Positions 53,106 through 62,000 of a stretch of DNA of 64,000 nt are shown here, in pieces. The stretch is taken from contig JAUNDI010000004.1 of the NCBI GenBank assembly GCA_030526155.1, positions 1 to 64,000 of the forward strand, in the 5' to 3' direction. The notes under the pieces are model-generated. The model did not search any database. It was not told the DNA's origin and saw only the letters and a program-made list of their open reading frames with translations. This DNA is from Bacteroidia bacterium. GTDB lineage: Bacteria; Bacteroidota; Bacteroidia; Bacteroidales; Marinilabiliaceae. A program made the position numbers and the translations under genes. Each line of letters starts with the position of its first letter. The first letter of the stretch is position 1.

Positions 53106-53975
53106 TTAACCGACAATCTTGTTCTCAATGAGCTCAACCATGAGGCTCTCGATATCTGAGTCGGATGCTGTGAAACGCTTAGACTCCTTAGCTGTGAATA
53201 CGATATTCTTGATAGTCTTCACCTTTGTAGGAGAACCGTTAAGACCGCACTGCTTAACATCGCCATCTACGTCGGCAACAGTCCACTCCTTGATATCGAG
53301 GTAAGGACGAGCCTTAATGAGTTCTGCGTTACCGCCCTCGGCAGCAGCCTGCGAAGGAGTTTGCGCATACTTGTACTTCATGACGCGCTTAGCGTTACGT
53401 GGGCGGCAAGGATCTGCCGAACCGTTAACAGTAATAACGATTGGGAGAGGACCCTCAACGGTTTCGATACCGCCAGGGATATGGCGTTGTACGCGAATAG
53501 TCTTACCCTCGATAGCCTCGATCTTCTCTGCGTAAGTGATCTGAGTAAGGCCGAGCTTCTCAGCAACTTGAGGACCCACCTGAGCTGTATCGCCATCGAT
53601 AGCCTGACGGCCACCGATAATGATATCATACTCACCGATCTTCTTGATAGCCATAGAGAGAGCATATGAAGTAGCGAGAGTATCGGCGCCAGCGAAAGCG
53701 CGGTCTGTCAATAGCACACCAGCGTCTGCGCCACGATACATACCCTCGAGGAGTATTTCAGCGGCACGGCCAGGACCCATAGTCAACATTGTTATAGTTG
53801 AATCAGGGTATTTATCCTTTATTTGTAGAGCCTGCTCGAGAGCATTCAAGTCTTCTGGGTTGAAGATAGCAGGCAAGGCAGCACGGTTAATAGTACCCTC
53901 TGCTGTCATAGCATCTTTGCCAACATTGCGCGTATCAGGCACTTGCTTGGCTAGAACGATTATTTTATATCCCAT
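53106..53975 (-). CDS. etfB: Electron transfer flavoprotein beta subunit
   Basis: 289 residues. IIVLAKQVPDTRNVGKDAM at the start, TMGPGRAAEILLEGMYRGAD (about 65-84) and GRQAIDGDTAQVGPQVAE (about 121-138) bind the nucleotide. First gene of etfB-etfA-acd with a consensus promoter. Confidence 0.96.
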   Translation of the reverse strand: MGYKIIVLAKQVPDTRNVGKDAMTAEGTINRAALPAIFNPEDLNALEQALQIKDKYPDSTITMLTMGPGRAAEILLEGMYRGADAGVLLTDRAFAGADTLATSYALSMAIKKIGEYDIIIGGRQAIDGDTAQVGPQVAEKLGLTQITYAEKIEAIEGKTIRVQRHIPGGIETVEGPLPIVITVNGSADPCRPRNAKRVMKYKYAQTPSQAAAEGGNAELIKARPYLDIKEWTVADVDGDVKQCGLNGSPTKVKTIKNIVFTAKESKRFTASDSDIESLMVELIENKIVG

Positions 53976-54023
53976 TCTTCTAATAGGTTTAATTTACCTG
54001 TGAATAAATGCAAAATTGCGTTG

Positions 54024-54053
54024 CAAAGATACAAAATATTCTAACATTGGCAA
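54024..54053 (-). promoter_or_regulatory. etfB operon promoter
   Basis: Minus strand TTG at 54053-54051, exactly 19 nt, TATCTTTG at 54031-54024. Leader about 42 nt. Confidence 0.75.
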
Positions 54054-54105
54054 CTTTTTGCTTAAAAGTAATGAATTGGGAGGTAGATGGTGTGGGTGGG
54101 TAGAA

Positions 54106-54155
54106 TTAGTTTTGCTAGTTATGCTAGTTGTTCTAGTGATTCTAGTGATTCTAGA
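54106..54155 (-). repeat. 9-nt CTAG minisatellite, third array
   Basis: CTAG (or TTAG) recurs at 54106, 54115, 54124, 54133, 54142 and 54151, period 9, the reverse complement of the arrays at 12236 and 40398. The rest of the 289-nt spacer upstream of the orphan gene shows nothing clear. Confidence 0.85.
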
Positions 54156-54264
54156 GGAGGGTTGGATGAGGGGCTTTTGAGTAGGATGAGGGTAGTATTT
54201 AGACGGCGTGAGCACTCGATTTGCTCGCAGTTTTTTGTATTTATGCAGTACAACGAGAGATAAT

Positions 54265-54825
54265 ATGATCTATATTTGCAACAACGAATTAGAACTATTA
54301 GATACACCCTTTGATATGGCAAGAGCAGAGATAAAACACAAATGCGTGATGGCGGCGAGAGAGGCTGCTAGGAGGGATAGTATGGCCAGGCAGACGGGGA
54401 GAAGCATATATATAAAACGCTGTGCAAGAGGCTATCATATCATCGGCGTCAATGTAACGAAGAGGCAAAGGAGTTGCAGAGACATGTTTGCCGATGCGCA
54501 GAAATTGGCATCTTTTGAGCTAAAGAGTTGGAATAAGAAGAGACATTGGTCGAGAGAAGCCAAGAGACACAAGATAATGGGAGCTCATAGGATGGCTGTA
54601 TCATACTTCTATAAGCTACTAAAGGAGAACAACATAGAACTTGAGGAGGCGCTATTAAATATACGATTAGAGAGATTAGGCAATAAGGGGGTTGAGGGTA
54701 AGAGAGAAGAAGAAGTGAGAGAAGGGGAAGAGTGGAGAGCGATGGACAGAGAGTCGCCCTTCTTCTATAAACTCTTTGGGGATATAGAAGAGTATTATAG
54801 TGAGGTTATTAGGCTAGCTGGGTAG
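54265..54825 (+). CDS. Orphan basic protein of unknown function
   Basis: 186 residues from the ATG at 54265; the upstream in-frame extension is Arg/Ser-rich and covers the spacer, so I reject it. I do not recognise the family. It is strongly basic in the middle (KHKCVMAAREAARRDS, IYIKRCARGYH, WNKKRHWSREAKRHK, about 30-115) and acidic near the end (VEGKREEEVREGEEW). It has no signal peptide or membrane helix. It stands alone on the plus strand, convergent with a nuclease remnant 16 nt away, with AGA/AGG-rich codon use unlike its neighbours, which suggests recent acquisition. Confidence 0.5.
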   Translation: MIYICNNELELLDTPFDMARAEIKHKCVMAAREAARRDSMARQTGRSIYIKRCARGYHIIGVNVTKRQRSCRDMFADAQKLASFELKSWNKKRHWSREAKRHKIMGAHRMAVSYFYKLLKENNIELEEALLNIRLERLGNKGVEGKREEEVREGEEWRAMDRESPFFYKLFGDIEEYYSEVIRLAG

Positions 54826-54841
54826 TAGTTCAGCGACATAA

Positions 54842-55191
54842 TTACTTTACGTCGGGCGATATTACCCAATCAGTTATGGTACGCTCTTCGAGGCTAAAGT
54901 TTATAGCGATTTTGGCCACTGGGGCGCCAGCGAGTTCGAATTTATCTTGATATCGCTTGAGATTTATTTGAGACATAGCGACAGAGGCGGAGCGATTGAG
55001 TTTAAGTTCGAAGAGATAGAATCTATTCTGTATGTACATCACCATATCTACTCTACCATTACCCGTACGGACCTCGACATCGACATAACGACCGAAGAGA
55101 GAGAGAAGATGACGTGGAGCATATTGTTGTTTATGATCTCTGAAAATGTCTGTATGCCAACTGGCAAGCGTTTTAGTATCTTCTCTTCCAT
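54842..55191 (-). pseudogene. Frameshifted C-terminal remnant of a PD-(D/E)XK nuclease-superfamily (DUF1703-like) protein
   Basis: The 3' frame reads GRYVDVEVRTGNGRVDMV, FYLFELKLNRSA, QINLKRYQDKF, KIAINFSLEERTI and DWVIS, the conserved end of AAA-ATPase-like/PD-(D/E)XK proteins, which are normally about 500 or more residues. Upstream conserved residues (NNNMLHVIFSL) continue in a different frame; the switch falls in an AG-dinucleotide run at 55096-55106. Removing one AG unit would restore a frame from an ATG at 55191 (about 115 residues). The single-frame ORF would begin inside the purL terminator, so it is not real. Confidence 0.65.
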
Positions 55192-55227
55192 AGTGGCAAA
55201 TATACGTAAAAAATAATAAGCGGATAT

Positions 55228-55259
55228 AAAAAAGAGGTTGTGCTGTGAGCACAACCTCT
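55228..55259 (-). terminator. Terminator after purL
   Basis: AGAGGTTGTGCT (55233-55244), loop GTG, AGCACAACCTCT (55248-55259): a perfect 12-bp stem. On the minus strand it is followed by TTTTT (complement of 55228-55232). Confidence 0.95.
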
Positions 55260-55279
55260 GGTATAGTAGTAATAAGATA

Positions 55280-58200
55280 TTACTTCTTGATAGACTCGAT
55301 CCACTTACGAGCATTAACGAAAGCCTCGAGCCATGGTGTAACATCATCCTGCTTACGAGCCTCTGGGTAGTAAGCGCATTGCCATGGGAATACGGCGCGC
55401 TCTGGGTGAGGCATCATGGCGAGGTGACGGCCATCATTAGAGTAGATACCGATGATGTTATGGTCTGAGCCATTAGGGTTAGCAGGATATCCCTCGTAAC
55501 CGTAGTGACCTACGACATTGTAGTGGTTGATATCCATTGGGAGAGAGAACTTACCCTCGCCGTGAGCCACCCATACGCCGAGTCGCTGACCAGCGAGAGA
55601 CTGCATCATGATGCTCTTATTCTCCTTAGCTATTTCGACAGATACGAAGTTAGACTCGAACTTATGGCTATCATTATGGAGCATACGAGGCTTCTTCTCG
55701 TCGTTAGGAGTAATGAGGCCTAGTTCGATCATGAGCTGGCAACCGTTACAGATACCGAGAGACATGGTATCTTGGCGAGCGTAGAACTTATCGAGAGCCT
55801 CCTTAGCCTTAGGGTTATAGAGGAATGCGCCGGCCCAACCCTTAGCAGAGCCAAGTACGTCGGAGTTAGAGAATCCACCGCAGTAAACGATCATGTTAAC
55901 ATCCTCGAGAGTCTCGCGACCAGAGATAAGGTCGGTCATGTGAACATCCTTAACATCGAAGCCAGCTACGAATAGAGTGTATGCCATCTCGCGATCGCCG
56001 TTAACACCCTTCTCGCGGATGATAGCAGCCTTGATACCTGTCTTGTTTGAGCGGCTCAAGCTGCAACCCATATCAGCCAACTTACCGGTGAAGCTATCAG
56101 CTATGCGGAGGTTGAGAGGCTGATTCTTGTAGTTAGCGTAGCGCTCGGCAGCCTTAGCCTCTGAGCTTTGGAAGCGATCGAGGAGGTAAGAAGGCTTGTA
56201 CCATACGTCGCGGAGAGCGTCGATATCGAAGTTAAGAGTCTCGCCATTGATAGATATAGAGAGCTCGCGCTTCTCTTGAGGGCAACCGAGGTATGAGTAC
56301 TTAATCTTAGCGGTATCGAGCACCTTAACTACGCGCTCAACATTAGCCTTAGATACTTGGAATACCACGCCAGGGTTCTCAGCGAAGAGAGCCTTAACGA
56401 TATCTGAATCGGCAGCGATTTCGCTAAGGTCGAGCTGCATACCATGCGAAGCGTTAGCGAAGTTCATCTCGAGGAGAGTTGTGATAAGACCGCCGGCAGA
56501 GATATCGTGACCAGCAAGGATGAGACCCTCAGATACGAGATATTGGATATTCTTATAGATATAATTAAACTTCTCTACGTCGGCGATAGTAGGCACCTCA
56601 TCACCGAGGCGGTTAACCACCTGAGCGAAAGTAGAGCCGCCGAGAGCGAGAGGCACACCAGACATATCGACATACATCAATACGCTACCCTCCTCCTTCT
56701 TCATTACAGGCTCAACGATCTTACGCACGTCAGACACCTCAGACATAGCAGATATGATGACGGTACCAGGAGCTAACACTAACTGACCATCCTTATACTT
56801 CTGAGTCATAGATAGGGAATCCTTACCTGTAGGGATATTGATACCCATCTTACATACGAAATCAGACATTGTCTCTACTGCCTTATAGAGGCGAGCATCC
56901 TCACCCTTTTGGCGGCAAGGCCACATCCAGTTAGCCGAGAGCGATACGCCCTGCAAGCCGTGAGCTAGAGGAGCCCAAATGAGGTTAGTAAGAGACTCAG
57001 CTACAGACATGATAGAGCCGGCAGCAGGATCTACGAGAGCCACAGCAGGAGCGTGACCGATAGAAGTTGCTATACCGCTCTTACCATTATAATCGAGAGC
57101 TACAGCACCGAGGTCGTTAAGAGGAAGTTGGAGTTCGCCGGCACACTGCTGCTTAGCCACCTTACCTGTAACGGAGCGATCGACCTTATTAGTCAACCAA
57201 TCCTTACAACCCACAGCCTCTGTTTGGAGGACGCGGTTGAGGTAATCATTGATTTGAGCCTCATCATACTCCACCTTCTTATATTTAGCTTGAGCAGAAT
57301 CATCTGTCATGATAGTCTTAGGAGGGTTACCGAACATATCACTGAGCTGCCAGTTGATAGGCGTTGTACCATCCTTCTGCTCGAAACAGAATTGCATATC
57401 GCCGGTAGTCTCACCTACGACGTACATAGGAGCGCGCTCGCGGTCGGCCACCTTCTTAAGTTCCTCTACATCCTTCTGGCGGATTACGAGGCCCATACGC
57501 TCCTGGCTCTCATTACCTACGATTTCGCGAGCAGAGAGAGTAGGGTCGCCCACTGGGAGTTGGCTCATATCGATCTTACCGCCAGTCTCCTCTACGAGCT
57601 CAGAGAGACAGTTGAGGTGACCGCCGGCACCGTGGTCGTGGATAGATACGATAGGGTTATGATCAGTCTCGATCATACCACGGATAGCGTTCATGACACG
57701 CTTTTGCATCTCAGGGTTAGAACGCTGAACAGCGTTAAGCTCGATAGCGCCGGCATACTCACCAGTGTTTACTGAAGATACGGCGCCACCGCCCATACCG
57801 ATACGATAGTTATCGCCACCGAGGACAACAACCTTTTGGTTCTTCTCTGGAGTTTGCTTAAGAGCGTCGCCTCTCTTAGCGAAGCCTACGCCACCAGCCA
57901 ACATGATAACCTTATCGTAGGCATACTTACGCTCATTCTCCTCGTGTTCGAAAGTAAGGAGGGAGCCGCAAATCATAGGTTGACCGAACTTATTACCGAA
58001 ATCCGATGCACCATTAGAAGCCTTGATAAGGATTTGAGCAGGAGTTTGGTAAAGCCACTTACGAGCCTCCATCTCCTTCTCCCATATACGATCCTCGTCG
58101 ACACGAGAATAAGATGTCATATAAACGGCGGTACCAGCCATAGGGAGAGAACCTGTACCACCAGCGAGGCGGTCGCGAATCTCGCCACCAGAACCAGTAG

Positions 58201-58984
58201 CAGCGCCATTAAAAGGCTCTACTGTAGTAGGGAAGTTGTGAGTCTCTGCCTTAAGAGAGAGAACTGTATTGATATCCTTAGTCTCGAATTCAGAAGGGAC
58301 ATCAGGGCGTTCTGGAGCGAACTGCATTGCAGTAGGGCCCTCGATGAAAGCCACGTTATCCTTATAAGCCGATACGAGGAGGCCAGGATTTGTTTCAGAA
58401 GTCTTTTTGATGAGTTTGAAGAGGCTAAGTTCCTTCTCCTCGCCATCGATGATGAAGGTACCGCCGAATATTTTATGACGGCAGTGCTCGGAGTTAACCT
58501 GAGAGAAGCCGAATACTTCGGAATCGGTCAATGGGCGACCGAGGCGCTTAGAAAGCCCCTCGAGGTAAGCGATTTCGGCATCGGAGAGAGCGAGACCCTC
58601 CTTCTTGTTATACTCCTTGAAATCTGTGATATAAACAATAGGATCAGGCTGCTTATCGATAGTAAAGATAGACTGATCTAGGCCCTTGTACAAAACTTGG
58701 AGCATAGGATCGAATGTAGCCTTGTCATCCTTTACTGGGAAATACTCCTCGATACGAGTAATGCCAGAGAGAGACATATTTTGAGTAATCTCTACGGCAT
58801 TAGTAGACCAAGGAGTAATCATTTCGCGGCGAGGGCCGACGAAGAAGCCATTGATCTCTTGCGCGTCAACATACTGCGCACCAGAGAAGAGCCACTCTAG
58901 CTTAGAGAGATCTTCCTTCTGGATAGGAGTAGCAGTCTGAACTGCTAAAATGTGGGCATCTGAGCCTTTGAAGAATTGTATCAT
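55280..58984 (-). CDS. purL: Phosphoribosylformylglycinamidine synthase (large, single-chain)
   Basis: 1234 residues combining the PurS-like N-terminus, two AIRS-type halves (NSEHCRHKIFGG near 165-176; KAETHNFPTTVEPFNGAATG near 245-264; GGDNYRIGMGGGAVSS near 395; PTGKDSLSM in the second half) and a C-terminal glutaminase with the Cys nucleophile in LGICNGCQ and the His-Glu in MPHPER. It makes FGAM from FGAR, glutamine and ATP in purine synthesis. It lies 25 nt downstream of the 1642-residue gene and probably shares its transcript. Confidence 0.97.
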   Translation of the reverse strand: MIQFFKGSDAHILAVQTATPIQKEDLSKLEWLFSGAQYVDAQEINGFFVGPRREMITPWSTNAVEITQNMSLSGITRIEEYFPVKDDKATFDPMLQVLYKGLDQSIFTIDKQPDPIVYITDFKEYNKKEGLALSDAEIAYLEGLSKRLGRPLTDSEVFGFSQVNSEHCRHKIFGGTFIIDGEEKELSLFKLIKKTSETNPGLLVSAYKDNVAFIEGPTAMQFAPERPDVPSEFETKDINTVLSLKAETHNFPTTVEPFNGAATGSGGEIRDRLAGGTGSLPMAGTAVYMTSYSRVDEDRIWEKEMEARKWLYQTPAQILIKASNGASDFGNKFGQPMICGSLLTFEHEENERKYAYDKVIMLAGGVGFAKRGDALKQTPEKNQKVVVLGGDNYRIGMGGGAVSSVNTGEYAGAIELNAVQRSNPEMQKRVMNAIRGMIETDHNPIVSIHDHGAGGHLNCLSELVEETGGKIDMSQLPVGDPTLSAREIVGNESQERMGLVIRQKDVEELKKVADRERAPMYVVGETTGDMQFCFEQKDGTTPINWQLSDMFGNPPKTIMTDDSAQAKYKKVEYDEAQINDYLNRVLQTEAVGCKDWLTNKVDRSVTGKVAKQQCAGELQLPLNDLGAVALDYNGKSGIATSIGHAPAVALVDPAAGSIMSVAESLTNLIWAPLAHGLQGVSLSANWMWPCRQKGEDARLYKAVETMSDFVCKMGINIPTGKDSLSMTQKYKDGQLVLAPGTVIISAMSEVSDVRKIVEPVMKKEEGSVLMYVDMSGVPLALGGSTFAQVVNRLGDEVPTIADVEKFNYIYKNIQYLVSEGLILAGHDISAGGLITTLLEMNFANASHGMQLDLSEIAADSDIVKALFAENPGVVFQVSKANVERVVKVLDTAKIKYSYLGCPQEKRELSISINGETLNFDIDALRDVWYKPSYLLDRFQSSEAKAAERYANYKNQPLNLRIADSFTGKLADMGCSLSRSNKTGIKAAIIREKGVNGDREMAYTLFVAGFDVKDVHMTDLISGRETLEDVNMIVYCGGFSNSDVLGSAKGWAGAFLYNPKAKEALDKFYARQDTMSLGICNGCQLMIELGLITPNDEKKPRMLHNDSHKFESNFVSVEIAKENKSIMMQSLAGQRLGVWVAHGEGKFSLPMDINHYNVVGHYGYEGYPANPNGSDHNIIGIYSNDGRHLAMMPHPERAVFPWQCAYYPEARKQDDVTPWLEAFVNARKWIESIKK

Positions 58985-59009
58985 TGTTTATAAAAGAAGT
59001 TTTCCGTAC

Positions 59010-62000
59010 TTACTCTTGCTGATCGGGGTTATCCTCTGGGGTATCCTCATAGGCATCATCCTCGTCCTCCTCGGGAGGAGAATCAGCATTATCGTCACCG
59101 AAATCGCACCCAAAGTTAGTCAAGAATTTTTGAACTTGCTTCTTATTACCCTGACTAACTCTCTTAGACTTGAGATCTATGATGGCCTTGTTGAAGTCGT
59201 GATCAGAAGAATACATAAATAATTTATTATAGAAACGCAAGTAAATCCAAGAATCACCATCGAAAGATATATGCATTTCCATATCTGTATTATCCTTAAA
59301 GATACGCATTTCGCTCTTGATTCTTACGATACGATTTACGTTACGATTATGCATCATCATAATATTTACGACCGTATCGCACATCCAAGCACGTTTAGAG
59401 GTACACCAATAGAGGTTGAAATCGCTAAAAGTGAATGTAGGCGAATAGTTATCATCAGGGAGGTACTCCTCCTTTGTTTTAGGGTCTACATACATACCAG
59501 TCCACCTTTCGCGCTTAATTTGGTTAAATTCAGCCGTATCATGGAGCATGACCATACGCGACTCATAGCGATAAGCGGTAGAGTCGCACATCTTAGCCTT
59601 AGAAGATAGCAACTGCTTAAAGACCATAGTAGACAACTCTGTAGGTATTTCGGAGTAGAGCTCCATGACAGAAGATATCTTAACCTCATTAGCCTCGCGA
59701 TTATGCTCAGCATCTCCGGCAAGGAGGAGGTCTAGTCCGTGCTTTCTGAGAGGAGGGAGAGTAGTCTGAAGGTCGAGATTACCCGAGAGCATAGCCGTGT
59801 GAGTTTCTGGGGTATAACGAAGGAGGTTACCCACGAACTCAGGCTTTTCGATTTTCTCTTCTGGGAGGATATCGAAAGAGTTGAATACCTTATTGAAATA
59901 TAATACGCCCTCGGCGCGACCGATAGGGCGATCGCCCTTACTCTTTTTAACCTCGAGGAAAGCGCTATAGACATGAGTCGAGTCGTATGTACGGAATAGG
60001 CCACGATCTATCTCGCCATTCTTCCAATTTACGGTACGCTCGCCGATTGGGATTCTAACATTATTAGGGTCTACTACCGATTCGAAACGCACATAGCCCT
60101 TCGTGAGGTATGGAGACTCTTGAATCATACGAGCGCCGCCACGATACTCGAGCAATTGGCGACCAGCTTGAATACCCAATTTACCCTTATAAGCGAAATG
60201 CTCGTCGAAATTGATATCCTCTCCTACCCTACCCCATGCGTAGGTGGTACCCTTTTTAGTACGTCTATCGACATTAGTACCGATAGAATCCATATATATA
60301 GGGTACTTTTTGTTCAAGGCGTTATAGAAGTCGTAATCGCCCCAAGCCTGGTAACTCTGTGAGCCATCGATACGAGCCTTAGCATTATAGATAGTATGAG
60401 AAGAGATGCTATTGCCCACTGAATCCTTTGGTGCTATGACGATTTGAGTATTTGTGAGTTGGTCGATTTTTGACTTATTACTATTAGCCGATCGGATAGT
60501 AAGTTTACCCTCCTTATCGAGAAGTTGTATAGTAGCATCGGCGGCATTAACCTCCTTGACCTCCTCACAGAAGAGCTCTTGACCGGTATAGACAGCTACA
60601 GGGACTAGGAAGTTTAGACGCTCCTCATCCTCATAATCGCCCTCTGCAGTAGAGTAGAAGCGGTTACCAGAAGAGCCACGTTGGCCGATGGTAATCTCGT
60701 TATGGTCCATATTCCATGTAAAGAATTGGACATTGGCCTCGTATTTCACCTCCTTAAACGTCATATCATTACCCTTGACAGTGAATTTGAACTCACCGAT
60801 ACGGGTAGCGAAATCAAGGCGGCTTGTCATACGACGCTCCATAACAGCTCCGTGAGCGACAGGATCTATCATTTGGAATGTAGCATTCTCCTTAAGAGCC
60901 TCGTTACGTCCCTTAGAGTGGGCATCAGCTAGGCGATACTCCTTCTCGTAGAACTTACGCTTTTTACCCTTAGCGTCATCGGGGTCGGTATCAGGATGTT
61001 TTACTACGATATCCTTACGAAGTTCGCCATAGTCAGGCACATAACGTTGGAGTTCCTCTCTCCAAGCCTCGGTACGGAAGAAAGTAGTATCGGCCGTAAC
61101 AGAGTGGTCATCGAAAGACATATATGCTCCCTCCATTTTGACACGCTTTTCATCGATATCTATACGACCCGTACCCCAGAGGCCGGTAGGAGTTACGTTA
61201 AGCGCACCCATGAGTTGGCATTCGAAGCCAGACTCGTTTTTGGTTGTTGGGAACATATTGAACTTACCGCGAGTAGAGCTAACATTAAGCTGTTGAGCGA
61301 AAGGTGCGAAATATAGCTGAGTTTGACCCTTATAAGGAGTACCATCAACCATGACTGTAGTACTCTGACCCAGTTCGACCCCTGGATAGCTAGTAGTACC
61401 CACTGTTTCGCGGACGATAAAATCAGAAGTTTTACCATGCACGATATCAGGGAGGAAAGTGAACCTTGGGGATATACTTCTAGAGGTGAGGTATTCCAAT
61501 TCGCCATTACCCAAGAGGCCGGACCATGAGAGATCCACATCATTATAGAATGTAGCTACGCCATCATATATAGGGTATCCCTCATTAGGGGACCTTACTA
61601 CCATACCGAGAGAGTTATCCTCGCGGATGACGAGAGGGTGGCGGATATCAGGGAAGATACCAGTGGTGAGTACGCCCTCGAACTTAGCGTTATCGTGCTG
61701 GATATTATTTATATCCTCGAATGTAAAAGGATCTACGGTATAGTAGAATACGTCCCTCTTATAGCGACCATTTTGGATAGACTGGTCGTCATAGTACACC
61801 TTAGAGTTCTCCTTAGATGTCAATTTTGGGTAACCTGCATATAGTTTACGGCTAGACTTATTATCGGGTCTATCTATCTCCACGTAGCCAGTAATATCAC
61901 GCACCATAGACTTAACAGTCTCTTGGACAGGCTTACCCTCGTGGTCGAACTTATCAGTTTTTACCTTAAGTCTCATACGGTCTACGCGTTTCAGTTCGAC

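Noticed and set aside
54842..55252. Intact 136-residue ORF for a nuclease-like protein
   Set aside because: Its ATG lies inside the purL terminator hairpin and its first 30 residues are not conserved; conserved upstream residues are in another frame, so it is called a pseudogene.
57836..58681. 281-codon plus-strand ORF opposite purL
   Set aside because: Shadow of purL; composition (Leu/Arg/Ser-rich) typical of antisense frames.
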